Program-made: the position numbers and the translations under genes
Part shown: in pieces, positions 31,235 to 41,155 of the stretch
How the letters are laid out: each line of letters starts with the position of its first letter
Position numbering within the stretch: position 1 is the stretch's first letter
DNA from: Aliivibrio salmonicida LFI1238
GTDB lineage: Bacteria > Pseudomonadota > Gammaproteobacteria > Enterobacterales > Vibrionaceae
NCBI RefSeq assembly: GCF_000196495.1
Contig: NC_011312.1
Span: forward strand, 868,001 to 932,000
Direction: 5' to 3'
DNA length: 64,000 nucleotides
The notes under the pieces: model-generated
Seen by the model: the letters and a program-made list of their open reading frames with translations, nothing else
Database searches by the model: none
Told to the model about the DNA's origin: nothing

Positions 31235-32722
31235 ATGACTGATAAAATAAAACCACTTCCTGATACCATTGACGAGCTGAAAGCACTTGTGCTTCAGCTT
31301 GAAAATAAATATAACCGTCTTCTAGAGCAATTTCGACTGGCTCAACATCAGCGCTTTGGTAAAAGCAGTGAATCTGACTCGACTCAATTTGATTTATTCA
31401 ATGAAACAGAAGAAGAAATCATCATTGAAAATGATGACACACAAACGATTACCTACACTCGTCAAAAGCCAAAACGCCAACGCTTACCTGAAGACTTACC
31501 GCGTACTGTTATTATCCACGACATAAAAGATAAAACTTGTAAGTGTTGCGGTCTAGAGATGCATGCGATGGGTAAAGACATCAGTGAAAAGTTGGAATTT
31601 GTACCAGCTAAAGTGGAAGTTATTCAACATGTTCGTCCTAAATATGCTTGCCGAAATTGTGAAAAAAACAATACTTCAGTAGACATTAAACAAGCCCCAA
31701 TGCCAGCGTCACCAATCCCTAAAGGGATTGCGACCGCAAGTTTACTTGCTCAAATTATTACGGCTAAATTTCAATACAGTCTTCCACTTTATCGTCAAGA
31801 AACGTTATTTCAGCAATGGGGTATCATTATTGGACGGCGAACGATGGCGGATTGGTTAATAAAATGCTCGGTACTATTTACCCCTCTTAATAACGAGTTA
31901 CATCGTATTTTGCTTGAACAACCCACTCTGCATTGTGATGAAACAACGGTAAATGTGTTGGATGTTGAAAAAGCAAAATGTTATATGTGGGTCTACTGCT
32001 CTGGCTATGATTCTCCAGGCTCTGGTGTTTTGCCTGGAATTGTACTTTATGATTATCAATCTAGCAGGCATGGCTACCATCCAGTTAACTTTTTAAAAGG
32101 TTATAACGGGTATTTACATACCGATGGTTACCAAGGTTATGAACAAACTGAAGCGATTTTAGTTGGCTGTTGGGCACACGCACGTCGACGATTTATTGAG
32201 GCTCAACGTGTTCAAGTAAAAGGGAAAACAGGGAGTGCAGATTGGGTATTGAGTAAAATCCAAAAGCTATACCGGATCGAATCGTTATTAAAAGAGGCTT
32301 CCCCTGAAGCCAAGTATGTTGCTAGGCAGACAGAAGCCCGCGATTTACTTAAAGAGCTCCGTGATTGGCTTGATAGCGCAGTTAGTCGAGTATCACCTAA
32401 AACAAAATTAGGTGAGGCGATTAGCTATACATTAAATCAATGGGATAAATTAGTTCGTTATATTGATGATGGATTGTTATCTATTGATAACAATCGAGCA
32501 GAGCGAGCGGTTAAACCGTTTGTTATCGGCCGGAAAAACTGGTTATTTTCGGGTTCAACGGCTGGTGCAGATTCAAGTGCAATGCTTTACAGCATTGTAG
32601 AAACAGCAAAGGCAAACGGATTAATCCCTTACGATTATATTAGGTATTGTCTAGATCGTTTATGTGTTGGATCGCCAGATATCGATTCACTTTTACCTTG
32701 GAATGTAAAAGACAAGGTGTAG
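31235..32722 (+). CDS. tnpC: IS66-family transposase TnpC
   Basis: 495 residues, full length. N-terminal leucine-rich coiled coil (about 10-40) followed by QRFGKSSE near 44, zinc-finger-like CKCCGLEM near 100 and CRNCEKN near 134, then the DDE catalytic domain with LHCDETTVNVL, LHTDGYQGY and the C-terminal IDNNRAERAVKPFVIGRKNWLFSG. The stop TAG lies within the right inverted repeat. The catalytic set seems intact. Confidence 0.96.
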   Translation: MTDKIKPLPDTIDELKALVLQLENKYNRLLEQFRLAQHQRFGKSSESDSTQFDLFNETEEEIIIENDDTQTITYTRQKPKRQRLPEDLPRTVIIHDIKDKTCKCCGLEMHAMGKDISEKLEFVPAKVEVIQHVRPKYACRNCEKNNTSVDIKQAPMPASPIPKGIATASLLAQIITAKFQYSLPLYRQETLFQQWGIIIGRRTMADWLIKCSVLFTPLNNELHRILLEQPTLHCDETTVNVLDVEKAKCYMWVYCSGYDSPGSGVLPGIVLYDYQSSRHGYHPVNFLKGYNGYLHTDGYQGYEQTEAILVGCWAHARRRFIEAQRVQVKGKTGSADWVLSKIQKLYRIESLLKEASPEAKYVARQTEARDLLKELRDWLDSAVSRVSPKTKLGEAISYTLNQWDKLVRYIDDGLLSIDNNRAERAVKPFVIGRKNWLFSGSTAGADSSAMLYSIVETAKANGLIPYDYIRYCLDRLCVGSPDIDSLLPWNVKDKV

Positions 32723-32738
32723 TTCCCCGCACGCTTAC

Positions 32739-32746
32739 ACTCGAAA
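32739..32746. repeat. 8-bp target duplication, right copy (IS66 insertion)
   Basis: actcgaaa, identical to 30419-30426. Confidence 0.95.
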
Positions 32747-33233
32747 AATTAAAGGAAAAGATTATCAAGTTCTGACGTCAATGATTGACCCATTACGTTA
32801 CCCATTGAAAGATATAGTCGGTCTTTATGAGCATCGTTGGGAAATAGAATTGGGTTACCGAGAGCAGAAACAATACATGTTAGGAAATCGCTTAACACTA
32901 CGAAGCCGTCTGCCTGAATTAGTGAAACAAGAACTATGGGGTATCTTGTTGACTTATAATTTAATTCGCTACCAAATGGTAGAGCTTTGCTTTAATTTAA
33001 AAGGAAATTATCTCCCTTATCAATTGAGTTTTAATGGGACACTTGCTCATGTATCTGCATTATTAGTTGGTTTACCATACTCAACGCCAGGAGCGATCCC
33101 TCGACAATTAAAAGGCTTCCACCAGATGGCTGAAAGCTTAATACTTGATAGGCGAAGGGAAAGAACATTCCCTCGAATGGTAAAACCAAGACCTCAACGA
33201 TATGCCAGAAACAAGAATGCCATTCACCCTTAA
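32747..33233 (+). pseudogene. IS4-family transposase, C-terminal fragment
   Basis: The continuation of the frame broken at 30426: after VTRK it reads KIKGKDYQVLTSMIDP. Contains the IS4 Y-R-E-K motif in LYEHRWEIELGYREQKQ with the catalytic Glu. An internal ATG at 32781 would give a 150-residue product, but without the Asp residues it could not be a working transposase. Confidence 0.9.
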
Positions 33234-33246
33234 GTGAACGGCATTA

Positions 33247-33258
33247 GCCAATGAGGGC
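33247..33258. repeat. 12-bp target duplication, right copy (IS4 insertion)
   Basis: gccaatgagggc, identical to 29503-29514. Followed by ttcttttttt, the other half of the former terminator stem. Confidence 0.92.
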
Positions 33259-33287
33259 TTCTTTTTTTATACGCTAAGCAAACTTAC

Positions 33288-33803
33288 TTAATGAGAGAAC
33301 AGAATATCTGAGCCATAATTTAAGCTAGTAAGCAATAATGTCTTATCATTTAATACATCAACACGTTTGCTTTGCTGTGCGTCCATTCTAAATACACGCA
33401 TAATGAGTTCTTTTTGAGAGCCTGTGAACTCTTTATTATCGTTTGAAGTAACATCTTTAAATTCAGTAGGATCAATCAATAAATAGTCACCGCTGTAATC
33501 CCAATTCCCTGTCTCCATGACATTTATCGTCAATGGTTGTTGCTTATCATCAGATGGACTGAAAAGCGTGAGGTTTGATGATTTTGAGTAAGTCTTATTT
33601 GGAAGATAAACGACATTAGAGCGAATATCTGCTCGTTTGAGTGGCCCCATGTCTTCGTAGTTAGTATCAATACGAATGGTTCTCATACTTTGCCACTCTT
33701 TAGAGGTCAGTAATTGTTCCACTTTACTGTCACTTGCCCAATAAAACCAAGCACTGCCTAAAATAGAGAGTAAAAGTAACGCAAGAGGAAAGAAGCGTTT
33801 CAT
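33288..33803 (-). CDS. toxS: ToxS, periplasmic partner of ToxR
   Basis: 171 residues from the ATG at 33803 (AGG 8 bases upstream), giving MKRFFPLALLLLSILGSAWFYW as a membrane anchor like V. cholerae ToxS; an ATG at 33833 overlapping the toxR end is also possible. Periplasmic body with MGPLKRADIRSNVVYLPNKTY and MRVFRMDAQQSKRVDVLNDKTLLLTSLNYGS, closely resembling ToxS. It stabilises and activates ToxR and has been linked to bile sensing in V. cholerae. Downstream of toxR. The original terminator, shared with convergent yfcE, is interrupted by the IS4 element 40 bp away. Confidence 0.93.
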   Translation of the reverse strand: MKRFFPLALLLLSILGSAWFYWASDSKVEQLLTSKEWQSMRTIRIDTNYEDMGPLKRADIRSNVVYLPNKTYSKSSNLTLFSPSDDKQQPLTINVMETGNWDYSGDYLLIDPTEFKDVTSNDNKEFTGSQKELIMRVFRMDAQQSKRVDVLNDKTLLLTSLNYGSDILFSH

Positions 33804-33823
33804 GAGAGGCACCTGCTCTTTGT

Positions 33824-34695
33824 TTAACCACATATATTATCCACCTCTTTCTGATTTATCATTAAACGAACACTAATACTCTGATCGCTGTATTCGCTAC
33901 TATGAATGTAGTTAAGGGTGATTTGGTTTGGTTTACCACCCGTTGCAATGACTTCAATCGGCTTTAACAAGTCAGTATGCTTCGAGTTATATGACACAAT
34001 ACATCGTTCAATTAATGGCTTCCATTGGTCTATATTTGGGTGATTTACTGGAATCAATACCGGTGTATTATCATAACTTGCGATTTGAACGAATGCGTCT
34101 GATTTTGGTGTATGGTTGATGTAAGCAATAATCGGCAATATAAAAGCAAAAATTAAGGTAATCGTACCTAATAAAGATAAATGTGCTTGAGGTTTTGCCA
34201 CTACAACATCAGAGTCTACAGGTGCTTTTTTGTCAGAATATTCAGGTGTAATAGGTGTTGGTTCATTTGACGTAATCGATTCCTCAATGATTAATACTTC
34301 ACTTTGTTGAAGCTCGCTTTCGAAGGGATTACTTTCTTCTGTTTCTGACGTTGCTTGAGGTATTGCTGTTGAAATGAATTGATATCCACGTTTAGGCACT
34401 GTCTTTACGTATAAAGGCAGTTTTGTTGGATCTTGTAGCATTTTTCTTAACGTAGAAATAGCTTGTGTTAGGCTTGAATCATCTACTTCAAAACCTTGAT
34501 CTCTCCATACATATTCATGTAATTCGTGACGACTAACAACCTTCCCTGGTTCTTGAATAAGTAGGCTTAAAACTCGGCTTTCATTGCCACCCAAGCGAAG
34601 GATTTCATCATCATTTAATGTATCGATGAGGCTATTATCGTTTGGATCGAATAGGAACCGGTTGCCAATAATGATTTTTTATTTTCTATATTCAT
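33824..34695 (-). pseudogene. toxR: ToxR transmembrane transcription regulator, frame broken near the start
   Basis: The body is a clear ToxR: OmpR-type winged helix (GGNESRVLSLL, WRDQGFEVDDSSLTQAISTLRKML, VKTVPKRGYQFIST), a variable tether, one membrane segment (near residue 175-195 of the restored protein) and a periplasmic domain with VIATGGKPNQITLNYIHSSEYS. Upstream the frame runs through KIIIGNRFLFDPNDNSLIDTLNDDEILRL, the expected ToxR N-terminus, but hits TAA with no ATG. An ATG at 34695 reads MNIENKK and then goes out of frame at a run of six A (34675-34680). One extra A would join the two into a 290-residue protein. Either a real frameshift, a slippage-controlled gene, or a sequence error. 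As written only a TTG start at 34594 could be used, which would lose 34 residues. Confidence 0.8.
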
Positions 34696-34836
34696 TGGTT
34701 GTTAACTCAGTAGTGTGATTCTCGATAATGATATCCAAGTATCATTTTTAGAATGTCTATTTTATGTCAAAACTTATCATTACGCATTTTATAGTATAAA
34801 AAAAGCAAAAAAACACCGTTTTTTACATTGGTTTAC

Positions 34837-34863
34837 CTTGAATTGATATTTTATGCCCTTATT
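34837..34863 (+). promoter_or_regulatory. Probable sigma-32 heat-shock promoter of htpG
   Basis: CTTGAA at 34837-34842 and CCCTTATT at 34856-34863 with a 13-bp spacer, close to the sigma-32 pattern CTTGAA-N13-15-CCCCATnT. Ends 45 bp before the htpG ATG. Confidence 0.7.
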
Positions 34864-34908
34864 ACTTTATCAAGTTAATAAACATTATCCTTTTTTGGAG
34901 TTTTATAG

Positions 34909-36807
34909 ATGAGCGAACAAACTATTAATAACAAAGAAACACGCGGCTTTCAGTCAGAAGTTAAACAACTACTTCATCTAATGATTCATTCTTTATATTC
35001 AAATAAAGAAATATTTTTACGTGAGCTTATTTCAAACGCATCAGATGCTTCAGATAAATTACGTTTTAAAGCGTTATCAAACGGCGATTTATACGAAGGC
35101 AATGCCGATTTAGGTGTGAAAATTTCGTTTAATGTTGAAGCGAATACTCTAACCATTTCAGATAATGGTATTGGTATGGGTCGTGAAGATGTTATTGAAC
35201 ATTTGGGCACTATCGCGAAATCTGGTACGGCTGATTTCTTCTCAAAATTGTCAGAAGATCAAAGTAAAGATTCTCAACTTATCGGTCAGTTTGGCGTTGG
35301 TTTCTACTCTGCATTTATTGTCGCAGATGCGGTAACGGTTCGTACTCGTGTTGCTGGTGCAGCAAAAGATCAGGCAGTGCAATGGCACTCTGAAGGCGAA
35401 GGCGATTACACAATAGAAGATGTGACTAAAGAATCTCGTGGTACGGACATTATTCTTCACATGCGTGATGAAGGTAAAGAGTTCTTAAGTGAGTGGCGTC
35501 TAAAAGAAGTGATTGGTAAATATTCAGATCACATCGGCATCCCGGTTTCTATTTGGACTGTTGAAAAAGACGAAGAAGGTAAAGAGACTGAAGGTAAGTG
35601 GGAGCAAGTAAATAAAGCTCAAGCGCTTTGGACTCGTAATAAATCAGAAATTGAAGACGCAGAATACCAAGAATTTTATAAGCATGTATCTCATGACTTT
35701 GCTGATCCACTGACGTGGAGTCACAATAAAGTAGAAGGTAAAAACGACTACACTAGCTTATTGTATATTCCAGCTAAAGCTCCGTTTGATATGATGAATC
35801 GTGATCATAAAAGTGGTCTTAAACTTTATGTTCAACGCGTGTTTGTTATGGATGATGCTGAGCAGTTCATGCCGAGTTACCTACGATTTGTTAAAGGATT
35901 AATCGACTCGAATGATTTGGCTCTGAATGTTTCTCGCGAAATACTTCAAGACAACAAAGTGACTCAATCATTACGTGGTGCGTGTACAAAACGTGTATTA
36001 AGTATGCTTGAGAAGATAGCTAAAAAAGATAATGATAAATATTTATCTTTTTGGAAAGAGTTTGGGCAAGTATTAAAAGAAGGTTTGGCTGAAGATTTCG
36101 CCAATAAAGATAAAATTGCAGGCCTACTACGTTTTGCTTCTACTAATAAAGACAGCTCAGAACAAGCGATTAGCCTTGCGAGTTATGTTGAGCGCATGAA
36201 AGAAGATCAAGATAAGATTTTCTACCTAACATCTGATAGCTATGCGGCTGCGAAAAATAGCCCACACTTAGAGCAATTCAAATCAAAAGGCATTGAAGTT
36301 GTCTTAATGTATGACCGCATCGATGAGTGGCTAATGAGCTACTTAACTGAATTTGATGGCAAACAATTCCAATCAATTACCAAAGCTGGTTTGGATTTAA
36401 GCAAATTTGAAAACGAAGCGGAAAAAGAAAAACAAAAAGAAACAACAGAAGAATTTAAGTCAGTAGTTGAACGTACAAAAGCTTACTTAGGTGATCGTGT
36501 TAAAGAGGTTCGTACTACGTTTAAATTAGCGACTACGCCAGCCGTTGTTGTTACCGATGATTTTGAAATGGGTACACAAATGGCGAAACTTTTAGAAGCG
36601 GCTGGTCAAGCGGCGCCTGAAGTGAAGTACATTTTTGAAATTAACCCTGAGCATGCCCTGATTAAGCAAATGGCAGATGAAGCGGATGAAGAAGCATTTG
36701 GCCGTTGGGTTGAAATGCTACTTGGTCAAGCGATGCTAGCAGAGCGCGGCTCTTTAGATGATCCATCACAATTTCTAAGTGCAATGAATCAGTTATTATC
36801 AAAGTAA
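34909..36807 (+). CDS. htpG: Chaperone HtpG (bacterial Hsp90)
   Basis: 632 residues, normal length. ATP-dependent dimeric chaperone. N-terminal GHKL ATPase: LHLMIHSLYSNKEIFLRELISNASDASDKLR near 27-57 with the ATP-site Glu/Asn, DNGIGM near 84, GTIAKSGT near 101, IGQFGVGFYSAF near 124. Middle domain includes the catalytic-Arg loop LNVSREILQDN near 342. C-terminal dimerisation domain lacks MEEVD, as expected in bacteria. GGAG ribosome site. Divergent from toxRS, a Vibrionaceae arrangement. Confidence 0.98.
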   Translation: MSEQTINNKETRGFQSEVKQLLHLMIHSLYSNKEIFLRELISNASDASDKLRFKALSNGDLYEGNADLGVKISFNVEANTLTISDNGIGMGREDVIEHLGTIAKSGTADFFSKLSEDQSKDSQLIGQFGVGFYSAFIVADAVTVRTRVAGAAKDQAVQWHSEGEGDYTIEDVTKESRGTDIILHMRDEGKEFLSEWRLKEVIGKYSDHIGIPVSIWTVEKDEEGKETEGKWEQVNKAQALWTRNKSEIEDAEYQEFYKHVSHDFADPLTWSHNKVEGKNDYTSLLYIPAKAPFDMMNRDHKSGLKLYVQRVFVMDDAEQFMPSYLRFVKGLIDSNDLALNVSREILQDNKVTQSLRGACTKRVLSMLEKIAKKDNDKYLSFWKEFGQVLKEGLAEDFANKDKIAGLLRFASTNKDSSEQAISLASYVERMKEDQDKIFYLTSDSYAAAKNSPHLEQFKSKGIEVVLMYDRIDEWLMSYLTEFDGKQFQSITKAGLDLSKFENEAEKEKQKETTEEFKSVVERTKAYLGDRVKEVRTTFKLATTPAVVVTDDFEMGTQMAKLLEAAGQAAPEVKYIFEINPEHALIKQMADEADEEAFGRWVEMLLGQAMLAERGSLDDPSQFLSAMNQLLSK

Positions 36808-36833
36808 TTGAGATATAACCGTAAACAGTAAAA

Positions 36834-36883
36834 TTAATGAGATCTTGAGTGACAATAGTGCACTAAGGTCTCATTGTTTTTTA
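36834..36883 (+). terminator. Terminator after htpG
   Basis: AATGAGATCTTGAGTG pairs with CACTAAGGTCTCATT (one bulge, one mismatch), then GTTTTTT. Followed to 37083 by AT-rich sequence with the adk promoter, not resolved. Confidence 0.8.
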
Positions 36884-37083
36884 TTGGGATTAGTTACATT
36901 CTTACTCGGTTTGGTTTTGCTATTTTCATCTCAAACTTGATAGCGTTCTCAGTTCCGTGTATCTTTCACGGCTTATTTTTAGAAATAAAACTTATACCTA
37001 AATTTATAAATTGAAATGCCGTGCGTATTTTTAGTTTGTAAGGTTTGGTATAAATTCCGAAATAAATTTTTAAGGGGAAAACA

Positions 37084-37731
37084 ATGCGTATCATCCTTTT
37101 AGGTGCACCAGGTGCGGGTAAAGGTACTCAAGCTCAGTTCATCATGGATAAATTTGGTATTCCACAAATATCTACAGGTGACATGCTACGTGCAGCGATT
37201 ATTAAAGCGGGCACTGAAATGGGCAAACAAGCGAAATCAGTAATTGATGCGGGTCAACTTGTCTCTGATGAGATCATTCTTGGTCTTGTTAAAGAGCGTA
37301 TTGCTCAAGAAGATTGCGCTAAAGGTTTCCTATTAGATGGTTTCCCTCGTACGATCCCTCAAGCAGATGGCCTAAAAGAAAATGGCGTATCAATCGATTA
37401 CGTTCTTGAGTTTGACGTTGCTGACGAAGTGATTGTTGAGCGTATGTCTGGTCGTCGTGCTCATCTTCCTTCTGGTCGTACTTATCATGTTACGTTCAAC
37501 CCATCTAAGGTTGAAGGTCAAGATGATGTAACTGGCGAACCGCTGGTTATTCGTGAGGATGATAAACCAGAAACAGTTCTTGCTCGTTTAGGTGTTTACC
37601 ATGAGCAAACTGCACCACTGATTGCTTATTACACTAAAGAAGCAGAAGCAGGTAAAACAGAATATCTTAAATTTGATGGTACTAAATTAGTAGCAGAAGT
37701 GAGTGCTGAGATCGAAAAAGTACTTTCGTAA
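37084..37731 (+). CDS. adk: Adenylate kinase
   Basis: 215 residues, long form. Interconverts ATP + AMP and 2 ADP. P-loop GAPGAGKGTQ at 7-16, AMP-site TGDMLRAAI near 31, DGFPRTIPQ near 84, then the LID domain (about 120-160) with the RRAHLPSGRTYHVTFNP stretch, which lacks zinc-binding cysteines as in other gammaproteobacteria. Followed by its own terminator, then hemH, the same adk-hemH order as in E. coli. Confidence 0.98.
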   Translation: MRIILLGAPGAGKGTQAQFIMDKFGIPQISTGDMLRAAIIKAGTEMGKQAKSVIDAGQLVSDEIILGLVKERIAQEDCAKGFLLDGFPRTIPQADGLKENGVSIDYVLEFDVADEVIVERMSGRRAHLPSGRTYHVTFNPSKVEGQDDVTGEPLVIREDDKPETVLARLGVYHEQTAPLIAYYTKEAEAGKTEYLKFDGTKLVAEVSAEIEKVLS

Positions 37732-37763
37732 TCTTACCTAAGTCATCATTTATTGTTATATTG

Positions 37764-37794
37764 AAGGCGGCCTTATTGGTCGCCTTTTTTTATA
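37764..37794 (+). terminator. Terminator after adk
   Basis: AAGGCGGCC / GGTCGCCTT with a TTATT loop followed by T7. Confidence 0.9.
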
Positions 37795-37814
37795 GACAAT
37801 AATGGATAATAACA

Positions 37815-38783
<969 letters not shown>

Positions 38784-39132
38784 CCTCGTTTTTTAGAAAA
38801 AAAAGCGTTTAAAAGGGTTGAAAAATACTAGTCATTGCCCAATTTCTTATTAAAGATTATCTACGTGTGTAGTGAGCCTCGACATAGATGGGTCAGATCG
38901 CTACAATATCGCGTCTTATTTTGCCACTTGGCTAAATGTCGTATTTTATTCAATGAAATACGCGATCTACTTATTATTAAGATAAGCAGATAGAAGAAAG
39001 ATACCCAAGTTTGGTATCACGAATCATAGGGGTTACGGTTTCTATTTTATTAGGCCTGTAACGCAAGGATGCGACACGTATTTTTTGTCGCAAACTCAGA
39101 GAACCTGAGTCGATTTTGAGGTTTATATAAAC
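38784..39132 (+). other. Intergenic leader region between hemH and tig
   Basis: 349 bp without an ORF. It contains several inverted repeats in a row: GATACC-N7-GGTATC near 39000, TGCGACA-N8-TGTCGCA near 39070, and CTCAG-N5-CTGAG near 39096. A weak promoter match (TTGCCC, 17 bp, TATCTA) lies near 38836-38864. If transcription starts there, tig would have a long structured 5' leader. Confidence 0.5.
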
Positions 39133-40431
39133 ATGCAAGTTACCGTTGAAACTAAAGAAGGCCTAGAGCGCGTTCTAACTATTACTGTTCCTGCTGCAAA
39201 CATTGAAGATGCTGTAAATGCAGAGCTTCGTAACATCGCTAAAAATCGTCGTTTTGATGGCTTCCGTAAAGGTAAAGTTCCAATGAAGATGGTTGCTAAA
39301 ATGTACGGCAGTGCTGTTCGTCACGATAAAATGGGTGAAGTTATGCAACGTCACTTCATTGAAGCGATCGTTAAAGACAAAATCAACCCAGCAGGCGCTC
39401 CAACATTTGCACCAGTTGAATTTGCTGAAGGCCAAGATTTAGTATTCACTGCAACATTTGAAATCTACCCAGAAGTAACACTTCAAGGTCTAGACAAAGT
39501 TGTTGTTGAGAAACCACAAGTTGAAGTTAAAGACGAAGACGTAGCAGAAATGCTAGAAACGTTACGTAAGCAACAAGCTACTTGGTCAGATGCTGACGTT
39601 GCGGCTGAAGATGGCACTCGCGCTACAATCAACTTTGTTGGTTCTATCGATGGTGAGCTATTTGAAGGCGGAAAAGCAGATAACTTCCCTCTAGAAATGG
39701 GCCAAGGTCGTATGATCCCTGGTTTCGAAGACGGTATCAAAGGTAAGAAAGCAGGCGACGAACTAACTATCAATGTTAACTTCCCTGAAGATTACCACGC
39801 TGAAAACCTAAAAGGTAAAGCTGCAGAATTTGCTATTACAGTAGTTAAAGTTGAAGCTCGTGAACTTCCAGAAATGAACGATGAGTTCGTAACTAAGTTT
39901 GGTGCTCAAGGCGGCGTTGAAGGTCTTAAAACTGAAGTTCGTAAGAACATGGAGCGTGAATTAGCTCAAACAGTTAAAAACAAGATCAAAGAACAAGCAA
40001 TCAATGGCCTAGTTGAACAAAACAACATTGACGTACCTTCTGCTCTTATCGATCAAGAAGTTCAAGTTTTACGTCAACAAGCAGTTCAACGTTTTGGCGG
40101 TAACGCGGATTCAGCTCCTGAGCTTCCACGTGAATTGTTCGAAGAACAAGCTAAGCGTCGTGTAGTTGTAGGTCTTCTTCTTGGTGAAGTAATCAAAACT
40201 GAAGAACTAAAAGCTGACGATGAGAAAGTAAAAGCACTTATCAACGAAATGGCTTCTGCTTACGAAGATCCAACTGAAGTTGTTGCTTACTACGAAGGCA
40301 ACGAACAAATGATGAACAACATGCGTAATGTTGCTCTAGAAGAACAAGCGATTGATGCTATTTTAGCTAAAGCGCAAGTTTCTGAAAAAGCGGTTGGCTT
40401 TAACGAACTAATGAATCAACAACCAGCTTAA
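39133..40431 (+). CDS. tig: Trigger factor
   Basis: 432 residues. Ribosome-bound chaperone with peptidyl-prolyl isomerase activity, binding nascent chains at the exit tunnel. N-terminal ribosome-binding domain has the signature GFRKGKVPMKMV near 43-54. The FKBP-type domain (about 155-240) shows GSIDGELFEGGKADNF and MIPGFEDGIKGKKAGDE. The C-terminal helical chaperone domain follows. First of the tig-clpP-clpX-lon-hupB-ppiD cluster of protein quality-control genes. Confidence 0.98.
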   Translation: MQVTVETKEGLERVLTITVPAANIEDAVNAELRNIAKNRRFDGFRKGKVPMKMVAKMYGSAVRHDKMGEVMQRHFIEAIVKDKINPAGAPTFAPVEFAEGQDLVFTATFEIYPEVTLQGLDKVVVEKPQVEVKDEDVAEMLETLRKQQATWSDADVAAEDGTRATINFVGSIDGELFEGGKADNFPLEMGQGRMIPGFEDGIKGKKAGDELTINVNFPEDYHAENLKGKAAEFAITVVKVEARELPEMNDEFVTKFGAQGGVEGLKTEVRKNMERELAQTVKNKIKEQAINGLVEQNNIDVPSALIDQEVQVLRQQAVQRFGGNADSAPELPRELFEEQAKRRVVVGLLLGEVIKTEELKADDEKVKALINEMASAYEDPTEVVAYYEGNEQMMNNMRNVALEEQAIDAILAKAQVSEKAVGFNELMNQQPA

Positions 40432-40450
40432 TTTAAAATTAATTAAGTAG

Positions 40451-40480
40451 TTGACTTAGTTTCAAAAGATCTGCTAATAA
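40451..40480 (+). promoter_or_regulatory. Possible clpP promoter
   Basis: TTGACT at 40451-40456 and TAATAA at 40475-40480 with an 18-bp spacer, 52 bp before clpP. Overlaps the hairpin at 40479-40512, so reading and terminator roles compete. Confidence 0.45.
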
Positions 40481-40512
40481 TGGTTCGAATGAAGCGTCAT
40501 TCGGACCATTTA
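40479..40512 (+). terminator. Hairpin between tig and clpP
   Basis: ATGGTTCGAATGA / TCATTCGGACCAT with an AGCG loop, then TATTTTAT. Probably terminates tig; the T tract is imperfect. Confidence 0.6.
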
Positions 40513-40531
40513 TTTTATAAGGGATACGGTT

Positions 40532-41155
40532 ATGAGCTATCAAGAAAACAATGCAATGCCTTCTATTATGGATGCACTTGTTCCTATGGTTGTTGAACAA
40601 ACTTCACGTGGTGAGCGTTCGTATGATATTTATTCCCGTCTGTTAAAAGAGCGCGTTATCTTTTTAACAGGTCAAGTTGAAGATCACATGGCCAACCTAG
40701 TTGTGGCACAGTTGCTTTTCCTTGAGTCTGAAAACCCTGATAAGGATATCTTCCTATATATTAACTCTCCAGGCGGCTCAGTTACTGCAGGTATGTCTAT
40801 CTATGACACCATGCAGTTTATTAAGCCAAATGTAAGTACGGTATGTATGGGTCAAGCATGTTCTATGGGTGCTTTCTTACTTGCAGGTGGCGCACCAGGT
40901 AAACGTTATGTATTACCTAATTCTCGTGTGATGATTCACCAACCACTTGGTGGTTTCCAAGGCCAAGCATCTGATATTCAAATTCATGCGCAAGAAATCT
41001 TAACGATTAAAAAGAAATTGAATACATTACTTGCTGAGCATACAGGCCAACCATTAGAAGTGATCGAAAAAGATACAGATCGTGATAACTTCATGGCTGC
41101 AGATGATGCAGTGAAATATGGTCTTGTAGATGCTGTGCTAAATAAGCGTGACTAA
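40532..41155 (+). CDS. clpP: ATP-dependent Clp protease proteolytic subunit
   Basis: 207 residues. Serine protease that forms the 14-mer chamber for ClpX and ClpA. Catalytic Ser111 in GQACSMGAFL and His136 in MIHQPLGG are at the same numbers as in E. coli; the triad Asp lies in ADDAVKYGLVD near 185. A short N-terminal propeptide precedes about Ala-8-like MP. Intact, though its partner clpX, 86 bp downstream, is broken, so it may depend on ClpA. Confidence 0.98.
   Translation: MSYQENNAMPSIMDALVPMVVEQTSRGERSYDIYSRLLKERVIFLTGQVEDHMANLVVAQLLFLESENPDKDIFLYINSPGGSVTAGMSIYDTMQFIKPNVSTVCMGQACSMGAFLLAGGAPGKRYVLPNSRVMIHQPLGGFQGQASDIQIHAQEILTIKKKLNTLLAEHTGQPLEVIEKDTDRDNFMAADDAVKYGLVDAVLNKRD

Larger units (their letters stand above)
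30427..32738 (+). mobile_element. Complete IS66-family insertion sequence, 2312 bp
   Basis: Perfect terminal inverted repeats of 24 bp (starting gtaagcgtgcggggaac), three genes tnpA-tnpB-tnpC in the standard order, and an exact 8-bp target duplication. All three frames are open, so it is probably active. Nearly identical to the partial copy at 1-606 and in the same orientation. Confidence 0.96.
29515..33246 (+). mobile_element. IS4-family element interrupted by an IS66-family element
   Basis: Ends are 18-bp inverted repeats (taatgccgatcatttaag at the left; the right end reads as taatgccgttcacttaag on the minus strand, two mismatches). 12-bp target duplications flank it. Removing the IS66 insertion and one of its 8-bp duplications leaves about 1412 bp, a usual IS4-family size. 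Transposase frame broken, so this copy is inactive. Confidence 0.93.
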
